Shown here: piece by piece, positions 1 to 10,926 of the stretch | Layout: every line of letters begins with the position of its first letter | Position numbering within the stretch: the first letter of the stretch is position 1 | Assembly (NCBI RefSeq): GCF_013204855.1 | Contig: NZ_JABMKZ010000031.1 | Coordinates: forward strand, 1 to 64,000 | Direction: 5' to 3' | Length of the DNA stretch: 64,000 nt | Source: Paenibacillus alba | GTDB lineage: Bacteria; Bacillota; Bacilli; Paenibacillales; NBRC-103111 | Notes under the pieces: model-generated | Databases searched by the model: none | What the model was told of the DNA's origin: nothing | What the model saw: the letters and a program-made list of their open reading frames with translations, nothing else | Program-made: the position numbers and the translations under genes

Positions 1-118
1 ACGTGTTACTCACCCGTCCGCCGCTAAGCATTCCCCGAAGGAAATACTCCGCTCGACTTGCATGTATTAGGCACGCCGCCAGCGTTCGTCCTGAGCCAGG
101 ATCAAACTCTCCATAGTA
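1..118 (-). rRNA. 16S rRNA, 5' end (partial)
   Basis: The reverse complement carries the universal 5' 16S segment: AGAGTTTGATCCTGGCTCAG at 91-110, then the GACGAACGCTGGCGG and CATGCAAGTCGAGCG blocks, and ends inside GGCGGACGGGTGAGTAAC at the window edge. The mature 5' end is placed about 8 nt before AGAGTTT by analogy with Bacillus, so it is approximate. Only the first ~118 nt lie in the window; the rest of the rrn operon runs off the left edge. Confidence 0.97.
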
Positions 119-240
119 GCGAACGATTGCTCGTCCGTATATCTGAAAGCTGAAATGCTCATTGACTTGCTAGCGAGATTTTGCAATCTCAATTGTAGTC
201 ACTGCGTGACTGAATTTGCTGATTTGCTTCATTCATTTGT

Positions 241-257
241 TCAGTTTTCAAGGAGCT
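241..257 (-). promoter_or_regulatory. rrn leader boxA-like antitermination site
   Basis: Read on the minus strand, the leader contains AGCTCCTTGAAAACTGA, close to the boxA element (GCTCTTTGAAAA) of Firmicute rRNA leaders. It lies between the rrn promoter and the 16S 5' end, the expected place for Nus-factor antitermination. Identification is by motif only. Confidence 0.6.
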
Positions 258-312
258 TTACTACGTTACCGTTTAAAGCGTTAATGTATCGCTCTTGCGG
301 TGACAAGAACAT

Positions 313-341
313 ATATTATCAGGTTTCAAAACGAATTGCAA
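313..341 (-). promoter_or_regulatory. rrn promoter
   Basis: On the minus strand a -35 TTGCAA (336-341) is followed after 17 bp by a -10 TAATAT (313-318). It lies about 195 bp upstream of the 16S 5' end and just past the stop codon of the DUF1835 gene. No second promoter is obvious in the leader. Confidence 0.65.
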
Positions 342-363
342 GCGTCTTTTTACATCCATTATC

Positions 364-1374
364 TTACATCCTCAAAAACCCCATGGTTGCGGTGTTTTGA
401 CGCCAAATCCCCTCTTTACCAAGCAAGTGAACGCCGCCAATCCAGTCATCTATGCCACTTAGGAAAAGATGATCCTGTTCACACCCAAGAACAAGCTTGC
501 CCCATTCCGTTATTCTCACTCGCCAATTCTCGAATCCGGGTGGCAAAGGATCTCCGTATCTCGGCAGGTTGTCTCCTCCGATTAATTGAACCAAAGGAAC
601 TTCGCATTGCCGGAGGTCCTCGATGATACTCCAAAACTGCAAATCACCAAGACCATATCCGCTAATGCTTTTACTGATTTGATGAAATAACTGCGAGATA
701 GGCATTTCTGCTTCTGCCAACAGCGTCAGAATAAGCTGCTGGATGGCATTCAAGCCATTAAGCTTAGATGGATAACGATCATAATTGGCCTGCAGGGCCT
801 TTTTAAGAAAAGGAAAAAGGGATAGGTCTTCTTCTATTAAAGAAGCTAAAGGCAACGGCTCAGAAGCCGAATAGGCTGCCCATACTTTGTAAGCAAGGCG
901 AAGTTGATCTTCTTGTACTGGCGCCCACTTGTGATGAAGACTTTTTATTTGATCAACTGTCAACTGCCCTAATCCATAAAATAAGTCTATGCCGGGAAAC
1001 TCGCCAATGTTCAAAAGAAAGAGTTGAAAGGCTCGACTGGGCATCGCATACATCCGTGACAAGAGATAGTGCAGCATCAATTGATCGTAAAGGTCATGCT
1101 CCAACCAGAGAACAACTTCACTTACATTCGTCGCGAGGTTATCCAGCGCTTCCTCCTGCTCTCGTACCGCAGAGGAAAATAACATTTCCGGAATACAATG
1201 CCGGCGATTCATATAAGCTGCACGAATAGGCAAAAGGACACTATCCGACATCTGCATGCCGATAGGTCCTTCATAAAGAGATTCACGCCACACCAAAATA
1301 TCCCCATCGATACCTGAAGCTCGAAGCTTATCGCCGAAAGCATCACCATTAACAATATGAAGCAGCTTGGACAT
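364..1374 (-). CDS. DUF1835 domain-containing protein
   Basis: A 336-residue soluble protein whose N-terminus (LLHIVNGDAFGDKLR, then ILVWRESLYEGPIG) matches the DUF1835 family, of unknown biochemical function and common in Bacilli. No signal peptide or membrane segment is seen. The ATG is preceded by GGGGGAG at a good distance. It is the last gene of the leftward pcrB-pcrA-ligA run, 31 bp after ligA, and ends only about 23 bp before the rrn promoter. The family assignment comes from the N-terminal signature; no function is proposed. Confidence 0.8.
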   Translation of the reverse strand: MSKLLHIVNGDAFGDKLRASGIDGDILVWRESLYEGPIGMQMSDSVLLPIRAAYMNRRHCIPEMLFSSAVREQEEALDNLATNVSEVVLWLEHDLYDQLMLHYLLSRMYAMPSRAFQLFLLNIGEFPGIDLFYGLGQLTVDQIKSLHHKWAPVQEDQLRLAYKVWAAYSASEPLPLASLIEEDLSLFPFLKKALQANYDRYPSKLNGLNAIQQLILTLLAEAEMPISQLFHQISKSISGYGLGDLQFWSIIEDLRQCEVPLVQLIGGDNLPRYGDPLPPGFENWRVRITEWGKLVLGCEQDHLFLSGIDDWIGGVHLLGKEGIWRQNTATMGFLRM

Positions 1375-1405
1375 GGCGTTGTCTCCCCCTAATCACTACT
1401 GAATT

Positions 1406-3469
<2,064 letters not shown>

Positions 3470-3489
3470 TCAACAGATGAACTCATGAC

Positions 3490-5868
3490 CTATTGTTTGG
3501 TAATCGGCGCGAATTTAGCCAACAGGCGCTTCAAACCTACTGGCGCCGGGAAAGCAATCTGCAGCTCGGTGTCATCACCCGAGCCTTTGACGGACACGAC
3601 GGTGCCGATGCCCCACTTGCCATGCGCCACTTTGTCGCTGGCTTTGTAGTCTGGCACCGCGCCGCCTGCGGCCGGCTGGGGAGCCCGGAACGCAGCCGGT
3701 TTGGCGGCGGCTGCAGGGCTTGGCGCAGCCGGTTTGGCGGCGGCTGCAGGGCTTGGCGCAGCCGCGCCAGCAGATGGCCGTCCGAAGGAGGACGGCGTGC
3801 CCCAAGCGGACGAGCCTGTCGTACCGCGGCTCGTCGTCGATGCAGCGCTGCTGCCCCACGAGCTGCCGCCGCTGCGGCCAGCTCGCGAGAATCCACCGCC
3901 GATGGCGTTGCCGCTCGTGACGTTCTCCAGGAGTTCCTTCGGAATCTCCTGGAGGAATCTCGACGGCGCGTTCGCCGCGGTGCGGCCGAAGAGCGTGCGC
4001 ATGCGTGCGCATGTGAGGAACAACTCTTGCTCGGCGCGCGTGATGCCGACATAGGCCAAACGGCGCTCCTCTTCGAGCTCTTCGTTGTCGGCAAAAGCAC
4101 GGCTGTGCGGGAAGACGCCTTCTTCCATCCCGATGATGAAAACAACCGGGAACTCGAGTCCTTTGGCGCTGTGCATCGTCATAAGCACAACGGCATCTTG
4201 TTCTTCTTCTGGTTTTTCTTTGTCCAGTGTGTCAATATCCGCAATCAGCGCCAGATCGGTCAAGAAGGAAATGAGAGACTTGTCCTCATTCCGCTTCTCA
4301 AAGTCCATCGTCACAGACAGGAATTCTTCAATATTTTCGAGACGAGCCTTGGATTCAATCGTATTCTCGCGCTGCATTTCGAGGCGGTACTGCGACAGCT
4401 CCAAAATCTTCTCCGTCAGCTCGGTAACCGATAAGTATTCAACCATACGGTTCAGGTTTTCAATCATTTCACGGAAATCAGCCAAAGCGTGCTTCGCCTT
4501 CGACGTAATTTCAAGCGAATCAACTTCCTCCAGCATCGCATACAGCGAAATCCCTCTTCGCCCTGCCATATCCGCCACTCGGTCCATCGAGGTATCGCCA
4601 ATGCCCCGCTTCGGTACGTTGACGATACGATTCAAGCTGATATCATCGTCTGGATTTGAGATTAGGCGCAAGTACGCCAAAATGTCTTTGATCTCTTTCC
4701 GATCATAGAACTTTACGCCGCCAACGATAGTGTATTGGATATCGGATTTGATCAGAATTTCCTCAATGACCCGGGATTGGGCATTCGTCCGGTACAAAAT
4801 CGCATGATCACCGAACTTCTTGCCGTTTGACTTATTTTTGTTAATCTCATTCGTAACAAAATAGCCTTCTTCATACTCGGTATCCGCTTGGTACAGCTTA
4901 ATGCCAACGCCGCCCTCTTTATCGGTCCACAGGTTTTTGGGCTTGCGGCCTGTGTTGTTCGCGATGACTTTATTAGCCGCCTGCAGGATATTCGAGGTTG
5001 AGCGATAATTCTGCTCCAATAGAATGGAAGTGGCATTCGGATAATCTTTTTCGAAATTAAGAATATTCGTAATATCAGCCCCGCGCCAACGGTAAATAGA
5101 CTGGTCACTGTCCCCTACAACACAAATTCGCTTATGTTTGGCCGCGATCATCTGACACAGCATGTACTGTGCTCTGTTCGTATCTTGATACTCATCCACA
5201 TGGATATATTGAAATTTGTTTTGGTAGTAATCCAGCACTTCCGGAACTTCGTTAAACAAATGAATGGTGGCCATGATGAGATCATCGAAATCCAGGGAGT
5301 TGTTGCTTCTTAGCTTTTTCTGATAGAGCGTATAAATTTTGGAGGTTAATCCATCGAAGTAGTCACCGATTTTATCTTCAAATTGCTTAGGAGAGATGAG
5401 TTCATTTTTGGCTGTGGAAATCGCTGCTTGGAAGGCCTTCGGCTCGAATTTCTTCGTGTCAATGTTGAGCTCCTTGCAGCACGTTTTGATGACAGAGAGC
5501 TGATCGCCGGAATCCAGAATAGTGAAATTCGAAGTGAAACCGATTCGCGTAATATCTCTGCGCAGCATCCGCACACACATGGAGTGAAACGTAGAGACCC
5601 AGATATCGTTGCCGCTGCCGCCTACCAATTTGCCCACACGATCCTGCATCTCACGTGCTGCTTTATTCGTAAAGGTCAGGGCCAGAATGCTCCACGGCGC
5701 CGCTCTCCGCGTGCCAATGAGGTAAGCGATTCGATGCGTCAGCACGCGCGTCTTCCCGCTTCCCGCTCCAGCCATAATCAGCAGCGGCCCATCTACGGCT
5801 TCAACCGCTTTGCGCTGCTCGGGATTCAACCTTTTAATCGCATCTAAGATATTGACTGTCTCGTTCAT
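3490..5868 (-). CDS. pcrA: ATP-dependent DNA helicase PcrA (UvrD family)
   Basis: An SF1A 3'-5' helicase acting in excision repair, clearance of recombination proteins and transcription-replication conflicts. The Walker A motif AGAGSGKT is at 33-40 and the Walker B/DEYQDT box at 225-230; motif VI is seen at [13 protein letters not shown]. The C-terminus ([16 protein letters not shown]) is the Tudor-like domain that contacts RNA polymerase in PcrA. Between them is a long Gly/Ser then Ala/Pro linker with an exact tandem repeat. An upstream in-frame start at 5892 exists, but the ATG at 5868 has AGGAAGG at proper spacing and lies 4 nt after the pcrB stop, so I use it (792 residues). Confidence 0.96.
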   Translation of the reverse strand: MNETVNILDAIKRLNPEQRKAVEAVDGPLLIMAGAGSGKTRVLTHRIAYLIGTRRAAPWSILALTFTNKAAREMQDRVGKLVGGSGNDIWVSTFHSMCVRMLRRDITRIGFTSNFTILDSGDQLSVIKTCCKELNIDTKKFEPKAFQAAISTAKNELISPKQFEDKIGDYFDGLTSKIYTLYQKKLRSNNSLDFDDLIMATIHLFNEVPEVLDYYQNKFQYIHVDEYQDTNRAQYMLCQMIAAKHKRICVVGDSDQSIYRWRGADITNILNFEKDYPNATSILLEQNYRSTSNILQAANKVIANNTGRKPKNLWTDKEGGVGIKLYQADTEYEEGYFVTNEINKNKSNGKKFGDHAILYRTNAQSRVIEEILIKSDIQYTIVGGVKFYDRKEIKDILAYLRLISNPDDDISLNRIVNVPKRGIGDTSMDRVADMAGRRGISLYAMLEEVDSLEITSKAKHALADFREMIENLNRMVEYLSVTELTEKILELSQYRLEMQRENTIESKARLENIEEFLSVTMDFEKRNEDKSLISFLTDLALIADIDTLDKEKPEEEQDAVVLMTMHSAKGLEFPVVFIIGMEEGVFPHSRAFADNEELEEERRLAYVGITRAEQELFLTCARMRTLFGRTAANAPSRFLQEIPKELLENVTSGNAIGGGFSRAGRSGGSSWGSSAASTTSRGTTGSSAWGTPSSFGRPSAGAAAPSPAAAAKPAAPSPAAAAKPAAFRAPQPAAGGAVPDYKASDKVAHGKWGIGTVVSVKGSGDDTELQIAFPAPVGLKRLLAKFAPITKQ
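3692..3757. repeat. Exact 33-bp tandem duplication in the pcrA linker
   Basis: Two identical 33-bp units (3692-3724 and 3725-3757), followed by the start of a third, encode an Ala/Pro/Lys-rich 11-residue unit ([11 protein letters not shown]) in the disordered linker of PcrA. The unit keeps the reading frame, so copy-number change would only lengthen the linker. Confidence 0.9.
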
Positions 5869-5872
5869 AAAG

Positions 5873-6574
5873 TTACCTTCCTGTTCTATCAAAATTCACG
5901 TTCACGGTCTGAAGCGCCCGCTCCAAATCGCTATAAATAATGTTGCCCACGACGATCGTGTCTGCGACTTCCGCTGCCTGCTGCGCCTTCTCCAAGCTGT
6001 CGATCCCGCCGCCATAAAACAAACGGGCATTCTCTAGCACTTGCCGCGTCCGCCGTACCAATTCCATATCGCCAAACACGCCGCTGTATTCCAAATACAC
6101 AATAGACATATGAAATAGCTTGTCCGCCATACGCGCATATGCGGCAACATCTCTGGCATCCAAGTTCGTGCGAGCAGACGTCAGCTGAGCAGCCGTAGCT
6201 TCGCTATTCAAAATAATATAGCCTTCCGCTATAATTTCGTCCCAATTCAACATGGAACCATATTCTTTCAGTGCCTCATGATGCTGCCCAACGATCCACC
6301 TCGGATCATCCGCATTCAGCACAACAGGAATTAAGAAAAGATCAAACCCAGGAACAATCGCTTCTTGATTGGAAATTTCCAGCACACAAGGCACCTCGTA
6401 CTGACGAATCCGCGAAAGCAGATCCACCGTATTATCAAAGGTTACTCCGGAAGAGCCGCCAACCATGATGGCATCCGTCCCTGACAAACAAAGGCGATCC
6501 AACGCCTCATCTGAAATGTGACGATCCGGATCAAGCTTAAACACATGCTTCCACTTGCGTATATCGACGATCAA
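5873..6574 (-). CDS. pcrB: Heptaprenylglyceryl phosphate synthase PcrB
   Basis: A TIM-barrel prenyltransferase that joins a polyprenyl diphosphate to glycerol-1-phosphate, making an ether lipid in Firmicutes. Diagnostic blocks are [11 protein letters not shown] near the N-terminus, [20 protein letters not shown] and LFYGGGI, followed by the phosphate-binding VVGNIIY. An ATG at 6607 would start only a few bases after the predicted transcription start and has no Shine-Dalgarno. The TTG at 6574 has GGAGGG at 6581-6586 with a 5-6 nt spacer and gives the family's usual N-terminus (233 residues), so it is preferred. The stop lies 4 nt before the pcrA ATG. Confidence 0.92.
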   Translation of the reverse strand: MIVDIRKWKHVFKLDPDRHISDEALDRLCLSGTDAIMVGGSSGVTFDNTVDLLSRIRQYEVPCVLEISNQEAIVPGFDLFLIPVVLNADDPRWIVGQHHEALKEYGSMLNWDEIIAEGYIILNSEATAAQLTSARTNLDARDVAAYARMADKLFHMSIVYLEYSGVFGDMELVRRTRQVLENARLFYGGGIDSLEKAQQAAEVADTIVVGNIIYSDLERALQTVNVNFDRTGR

Positions 6575-6616
6575 CTGTTTCCCTCCGATTAGGGGCAATA
6601 TTGCCATACTAACAAC

Positions 6617-6645
6617 AGTCTATGCTACGTATTCAGGTGTGTCAA
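6617..6645 (-). promoter_or_regulatory. Promoter of the pcrB-pcrA-ligA operon
   Basis: Minus strand: a perfect -35 TTGACA (6640-6645), a 17-bp spacer and -10 TAGACT (6617-6622). Predicted transcription starts near 6610, which makes the upstream ATG at 6607 unlikely as the pcrB start. Confidence 0.65.
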
Positions 6646-6650
6646 ATGAC

Positions 6651-6677
6651 AAAAGACGGGCTAATTGCCCGTCTTTT
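6651..6677. terminator. Rho-independent terminator after the lipoprotein gene
   Basis: A perfect 11-bp stem, AAAAGACGGGC and its complement, around a 5-nt loop. It lies about 80 bp downstream of the leftward lipoprotein gene stop. The T-run is part of the stem, so it could act in either orientation. Confidence 0.8.
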
Positions 6678-6754
6678 CAAGGAATATGCACCTAGTGTCG
6701 GCTGATGTTCGTTCAAGCCTGATTTCCGGCTAAATACGTACAAATGTTCTCTAC

Positions 6755-7216
6755 TTACTTTACGTCAATATTAAGGATTTTCTCCACCTTGAGATCTGTG
6801 TGATCATTTTGCTGAAGCTCGAGTTTAATTTCATGTTTACCGGCTGCCAAGTTGTTGAGTGTTAACGGGCCTGTTTTCCCAATCATCGCTTTTTGCTTGC
6901 CGTCAACATAGAGGTGAAGGTGCCCTTCACCTTGTACCGCTTTTTGATTCATATGATCAGCGGATAATTGGAAATTCGTTGTCTGATAGGTAATCGTCAC
7001 GTTTCTTCCGTCTACTTTGGATACTTGAGCATCAATGGCCGGTTTGGCGTTGGAGGCGACCGTCTTCACACTGCTCTCCGTCTTTCCTTGCGATACTGTT
7101 GTCGCTGTATTTGGTCCTAGATTAGAGCTTGCTACCTCTTCTTTGGAGCCACATGCGGTTGTCAATGCGCCAAGAACCATTAAAGTCGCTGTACCGTAAA
7201 TCCACGTTTTTTTCAT
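6755..7216 (-). CDS. Small predicted lipoprotein
   Basis: A 153-residue secreted protein. Residues 1-22 form a lipoprotein signal peptide with the lipobox TTAC and the lipidated Cys followed by GSKEE, so it should be anchored on the outer face of the membrane. A Ser/Thr-rich linker leads to a single compact beta-rich domain containing EGHLHLYVDGK and LAAGKHEIKLELQ, which suggests an immunoglobulin-like fold. A good AAAGGG site precedes the ATG. I do not recognise a characterised family. The gene stands alone between two terminators. Confidence 0.75.
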   Translation of the reverse strand: MKKTWIYGTATLMVLGALTTACGSKEEVASSNLGPNTATTVSQGKTESSVKTVASNAKPAIDAQVSKVDGRNVTITYQTTNFQLSADHMNQKAVQGEGHLHLYVDGKQKAMIGKTGPLTLNNLAAGKHEIKLELQQNDHTDLKVEKILNIDVK

Positions 7217-7334
7217 CAGAGATACACCCTTTTCTCATAAGTTTGGACATCCTTTGTCTCTTATATATGTGTGACAAGCCAGTTCCATACCATGATTATG
7301 AGAAAAGTGGGACAAAACATTGGAATGAGATGAA

Positions 7335-7372
7335 AATAAAAACGCCTGAAGCCAGATGGGCTGCAGACGTCT
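7335..7372 (-). terminator. Terminator of the coat-protein genes
   Basis: Minus strand: a roughly 12-bp imperfect stem (ACGTCTGCAGCC with GGCTTCAGGCGT) followed by TTTTTATTTT, about 20 bp after the stop of the CotF-like gene. Confidence 0.75.
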
Positions 7373-7392
7373 TTGGTGTAGAAGCAGACAGC

Positions 7393-8208
7393 TTAGAAGC
7401 TGTATTTGCTTCCTTCATGATGCTTGCTGATATAGGAGCTTTCGCTCGCAGCGCTTGAAGAAGGAGCTAGCATACCGGTTTGGGCACGCGATGTAATGCT
7501 GGTATTCGCTGTTTTGCTAGTTATAGGCGTACTCTCGGTCGAGCCAAAAGCTGATGACGCCGAGTAACCAGCTTGCGATTGACCATAGCTGGATTGTCCA
7601 TAGCTTTGATCCTGATAGCTTTGTCCTTGTTGGTTCGTATAGCTTGGCTGCTGGTGAGAGGCGAAGCCCTGTCCTTGGCTGTTGTACACCGCATTCGGAT
7701 ATTGGGATGCATTGATCATCGGCTGAATGGGCGCTTGATGCAAAGCCGCGATTTGATTCTGTTGTTGGCTTTGCGGCTGGTGCTGCGGCTGTTGTTGGTG
7801 CTGAGCATGCTGCTGCCCGATCGCCATCTGATCCTGCTGTTGATAGCTAGCCGTGGTTGATCTGTTCAAATTCTGTTGAACAAAGGTCTGCAGCTGCGCT
7901 GCGGTCTGGCTTTGCTTTTGCAGCTCTTGTTGAATTTGCTGCTGCTGCGCAGGTTGAACTTCATAAGCGCCCAGTTTCTGCAATTCATTGAAAACAGCTG
8001 CTTGATCTTGCAAAGTTTTTAGCAATAACGTCTGAAACGTCTGTCTGATTTGCGGATTCGCCGCTTCCAGTGCAGCCGTTGTATACTCACGCGCACTGCG
8101 CTTAAGCTCGGAAAGAACGAAATTCGCGAAATCCTGCTCTTGCAAATGTACTTGCTGCTGAGATTGCTGCTGTTGCTGTTGATACGAGTTCTGATTTTGT
8201 TGATACAT
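7393..8208 (-). CDS. Spore coat protein, CotF-like, Gln-rich
   Basis: A 271-residue protein with a Gln-rich N-terminal tail, then a helical region at about 25-125 (FANFVLSELKRSAREYTTAALEAANPQIR is its core, given here by position rather than in full) that matches the Coat F domain of spore coat proteins. The C-terminal half is low complexity, rich in Gln, Ser and Tyr (repeated SYGQS-type motifs), as often seen in coat or exosporium proteins. A strong GAGGTG-type site precedes the ATG. It lies 30 bp after another coat-type gene and is likely expressed from the mother cell during sporulation, though no sigma-E or sigma-K promoter was identified. Confidence 0.82.
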   Translation of the reverse strand: MYQQNQNSYQQQQQQSQQQVHLQEQDFANFVLSELKRSAREYTTAALEAANPQIRQTFQTLLLKTLQDQAAVFNELQKLGAYEVQPAQQQQIQQELQKQSQTAAQLQTFVQQNLNRSTTASYQQQDQMAIGQQHAQHQQQPQHQPQSQQQNQIAALHQAPIQPMINASQYPNAVYNSQGQGFASHQQPSYTNQQGQSYQDQSYGQSSYGQSQAGYSASSAFGSTESTPITSKTANTSITSRAQTGMLAPSSSAASESSYISKHHEGSKYSF

Positions 8209-8238
8209 GCTTCGTGCACCTCCTCTTGTATGTAGGGA

Positions 8239-8469
8239 TTAATGGGTAATTCCGGATTGCTGCTGCAAGGTATTGATGAGAATGCTGACGTTTTGCAGGC
8301 GCTCCTGGGATAGTTGAGACAACGTTTGCTTCAGAGATTGACTCTGGCTGTTAGCTGCTCCTTGCACGCAAAGTTTGGCTAACAATTCCTCATTTTTCAA
8401 CGTGTCCGATAAGTACGAGAGCTCTTTGCCAGTAATGGTTTGGTTCCCTTGGTTTTGGTTGTTGTACAT
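8239..8469 (-). CDS. Small spore coat-type protein
   Basis: A 76-residue protein starting MYNNQNQGNQTITGKELSY. The open frame extends upstream, but the ATG at 8469 is preceded by AAAGGAGGT at 9 nt, which decides the start. The helical body (LSDTLKNEELLAKLC to LINTLQQQSG) resembles the small coat proteins found beside CotF in Paenibacillus-like genomes. It is probably the first gene of a two-gene unit with the CotF-like gene. The family call is by resemblance and position. Confidence 0.7.
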   Translation of the reverse strand: MYNNQNQGNQTITGKELSYLSDTLKNEELLAKLCVQGAANSQSQSLKQTLSQLSQERLQNVSILINTLQQQSGITH

Positions 8470-8542
8470 GTCGTTGTTACCTCCTTTCCATTCCTTTCTT
8501 GTAGGTTTCCCAAAATATGCCGTTTTATGTGACATTGGTAAA

Positions 8543-8591
8543 AAAAGCTAAAAAACTGCTCCACCGCAGTAAAATCACTACAGGGAGCAGT
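8543..8591 (-). terminator. Terminator of the ABC/DUF4340 operon
   Basis: Minus strand: an 8-bp stem ACTGCTCC (8584-8591) with GGAGCAGT (8555-8562), a 21-nt loop, and a T-rich tail TTTTTTAGCTTTTTT. It lies just past the DUF4340 gene stop. Confidence 0.8.
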
Positions 8592-8603
8592 CTTCCTTAC
8601 ACG

Positions 8604-9536
8604 CTATGAGGCGGGCTGAGCCGGTTTGCCGGCATAAGCATCCGCTAACTTCTGGATATCGGCAGTTGTGAGCTGATAGGCCCACGCCCCCCCTTGCTTA
8701 GCTAACCAGACTTGGTCTTGGTCCAGCTTGCCTTCGTACACTTCGGTTGTATCTTTGCCATCTACGCTCAAGGCAAGTTCTACCTTAAGCTCTCCGCCTG
8801 CAACAGGCTTCTGAGCTGCGGGCTGCGGCAGAGCCGCACTATGAAGGAAGATCAGATTATCGAGCAGCGGATTGGCGTCCGCGCCTTTTAACTCTTTATC
8901 TCCAAGCTTCCAGTTCGCCTCAGCGGCAACTTTATCCTTATCCGTTTTGGCAAGTGTCCAGGACTGACCCTTCCACGTCACTTTGACAGACTGCACCTTG
9001 TCGTTCTCAAATTTGAACGGGCTGGTGTCGGCAAAATCAACAGATGCTTTGCTTAAGCCAGTGAGTGACTGATCGCTTACCTGGTACACAGCAGGTGAAC
9101 CCTCAACCTGAACATAAGAGAAGCCTTGAATAGGAAGCGCCGTCCCTACCTTCAACCCTTTTTTGGAGCCATCCTTCAGCTGAACCTCATATGCAGCCAC
9201 AGGCTTATCCAAGCCGTATTTGGCAACGTCACTCGGTTGATCTTCCACTAATTTGGTAGAATTCACCAAGCCCAGAGCATCCAACCACGAATCCGCTTGA
9301 TTCGCATTGATTGGCGCTGCTGCCGGCTTCTTCATATCCCAGCCGCTGCCGTTGCGTGCTAGCTCCACCTGTTGTTCCTCGGTTTGGACGCTGAGCGATT
9401 GCACATCTTCTTGCTTAAGAACAACGAGTGATTTCGGCTCTTCTTTTTTCTCTTGAAAGAAGTTTTGGCTGGAGGCGTACCAGAACGCCCCGATGCACAC
9501 AACGACTAACAGAATCGTAGGAATAAACCGTTTCAT
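8604..9536 (-). CDS. DUF4340 domain-containing membrane-anchored protein
   Basis: A 310-residue protein with one N-terminal membrane segment (RFIPTILLVVVCIGAFWY) and a large extracytoplasmic region typical of DUF4340 (DVQSLSVQTEEQQVELAR, WLDALGLVNSTKLV, KYGLDKP). Such proteins accompany GldG-type ABC systems. The ATG at 9536 overlaps the upstream TGA as ATGA and has GGAGGAGACGAGG before it; the frame's earlier codons are rejected for that reason. It is the last gene of the four-gene leftward operon and probably a periplasmic-side partner of the transporter. Function unknown. Confidence 0.85.
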   Translation of the reverse strand: MKRFIPTILLVVVCIGAFWYASSQNFFQEKKEEPKSLVVLKQEDVQSLSVQTEEQQVELARNGSGWDMKKPAAAPINANQADSWLDALGLVNSTKLVEDQPSDVAKYGLDKPVAAYEVQLKDGSKKGLKVGTALPIQGFSYVQVEGSPAVYQVSDQSLTGLSKASVDFADTSPFKFENDKVQSVKVTWKGQSWTLAKTDKDKVAAEANWKLGDKELKGADANPLLDNLIFLHSAALPQPAAQKPVAGGELKVELALSVDGKDTTEVYEGKLDQDQVWLAKQGGAWAYQLTTADIQKLADAYAGKPAQPAS

Positions 9537-10921
9537 CCTCGTCTCCTCCTCCACCAGATCAAGCCGCCAATGACTAAGAACAAGAGAGGCAAGAACACAA
9601 TCGTAACTAAGAAAATCGTATTCGCTTGGCTAGGCGTAATCATCGCTTGCTGGAACGCATCCCCTTGGCGTGGACGGATGGTGATTTGATCCTTCTGCTC
9701 CTGCAGCCAGCCAATACTGTTCATCGCGAAATCCTTATTGCCCTGATTCTGAATATCTTGATCCAGCACGAACGTCGAGCCGCCCAAAATAACAGCCTTA
9801 GGCTTGTTATCTTTGTTCGCAATCGCGTAACCCAAGTTGAGCGGACCTTTAATATCAGTTGCATCCTGCTTGGTTTTCGATTGGGCCAACAGATTGATAT
9901 CTGTTTCACCATAAGCTTTATCTGTTGTTTTCAAGAGCAGCGATTGGGTATAATCCGGCGCACTCTCATCTGCAGTCAAGCTGGCAGCCAGCGACAGCAT
10001 CGTCACCAAATTGTTGCTAGACAGTTTATTCGTAATTTCATGTGAGCCATAGTCAGGAATAATCGTTAATGGATCATATAGCGACGTTTGTTTTGGCTCA
10101 ATCGCAATGGCATGTTGATCAACGATACCGTAAGTTTTCATGATCGCATCAATATTTTTCCACTTGGTCGCCATATCTTTATTGAAGCCCAGCGCGATAT
10201 AAATTTTGCCTTTATCCTTCAAATAAGCCTGAATCAGTTCCGCTTCTTTATCGTTCAGGTCATTTTGCGGTCCAAGCAGCATCAGCATTTGCGCATCGTC
10301 CGGTATTTTGCCCTCGACATAAAGATTGAGGTCTTTCACCACATAATTGGCGGCTTCCAGACTGCTTTTCAAAATCGTCATCGCCGTTTGCGGGTATTCC
10401 TGGTGACCGGAAAGTAAATAAACGGTGTGTTTTTCTGTGGAAGTTAGGCTCGTAATGGCCTGTGTAAACTTCTCTTCACCTGTAAATGTGTAGGAGCCGT
10501 CCTGCTGTCCGTTAAATAGTTCATAGAAATTTACATTTTGTTTCTTCGTGCCCATTTCAAAAACAAGCGTTCCACCTTGATCAACGCCATACTGCTTAGC
10601 CATCGACGGCTGTTTCAGCATATCGTATTCATCGTACGTAATTTTACTGTTTTGCTTCTTGTACTCGGTAATCATATCCGTCACTTGACGTGTAATAAAT
10701 TCATTGCCATCGCCACTATTCGTGAAGGAAATAATATGAATATCTTGATTTAAGTTTTTGAGTGTCGTCACTGTTTGTTCGGAGAGCGTGAAGCTCTTAT
10801 TTTTCGTCAAATCGACCTGAAAGCCTTTCAGCGAGTGAAGGAAAATGGTCAGAATGATGAAAATACCGATGACAGCGATCGATAAAACTGTCGCATTAGT
10901 TCCCCGTATCCACTTGTTCAT
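9533..10921 (-). CDS. GldG-family ABC transporter auxiliary protein
   Basis: A 462-residue protein with a membrane segment near residues 10-30, a long outside domain (IHIISFTNSGDGNEF; VYLLSGHQEYPQT; LMLLGPQNDLNDKEAELI) and a second membrane segment at the C-terminus (FLVTIVFLPLLFLVIGGLIWW) ending in RRRRG. This is the layout of the GldG/ABC_transp_aux family associated with GldA-GldF. The start at 10921 has GGAGGTGAGCAGG just upstream. It overlaps the next gene by 4 bp. Substrate of the system is unknown; the gliding name is only a family label and no gliding is implied here. Confidence 0.86.
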   Translation of the reverse strand: MNKWIRGTNATVLSIAVIGIFIILTIFLHSLKGFQVDLTKNKSFTLSEQTVTTLKNLNQDIHIISFTNSGDGNEFITRQVTDMITEYKKQNSKITYDEYDMLKQPSMAKQYGVDQGGTLVFEMGTKKQNVNFYELFNGQQDGSYTFTGEEKFTQAITSLTSTEKHTVYLLSGHQEYPQTAMTILKSSLEAANYVVKDLNLYVEGKIPDDAQMLMLLGPQNDLNDKEAELIQAYLKDKGKIYIALGFNKDMATKWKNIDAIMKTYGIVDQHAIAIEPKQTSLYDPLTIIPDYGSHEITNKLSSNNLVTMLSLAASLTADESAPDYTQSLLLKTTDKAYGETDINLLAQSKTKQDATDIKGPLNLGYAIANKDNKPKAVILGGSTFVLDQDIQNQGNKDFAMNSIGWLQEQKDQITIRPRQGDAFQQAMITPSQANTIFLVTIVFLPLLFLVIGGLIWWRRRRG

Positions 10922-10926
10922 CCTGC

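Noticed and set aside
155-626. Plus-strand open frames over the rrn leader and the DUF1835 end
   Set aside because: They cross the rrn promoter and leader and lie antisense to a recognised gene; no ribosome site or domain.
3493-4434. 313-residue plus-strand open frame opposite pcrA
   Set aside because: Low-complexity Arg/Ala sequence antisense to the PcrA C-terminal domain and linker, with no ribosome site or recognisable domain.
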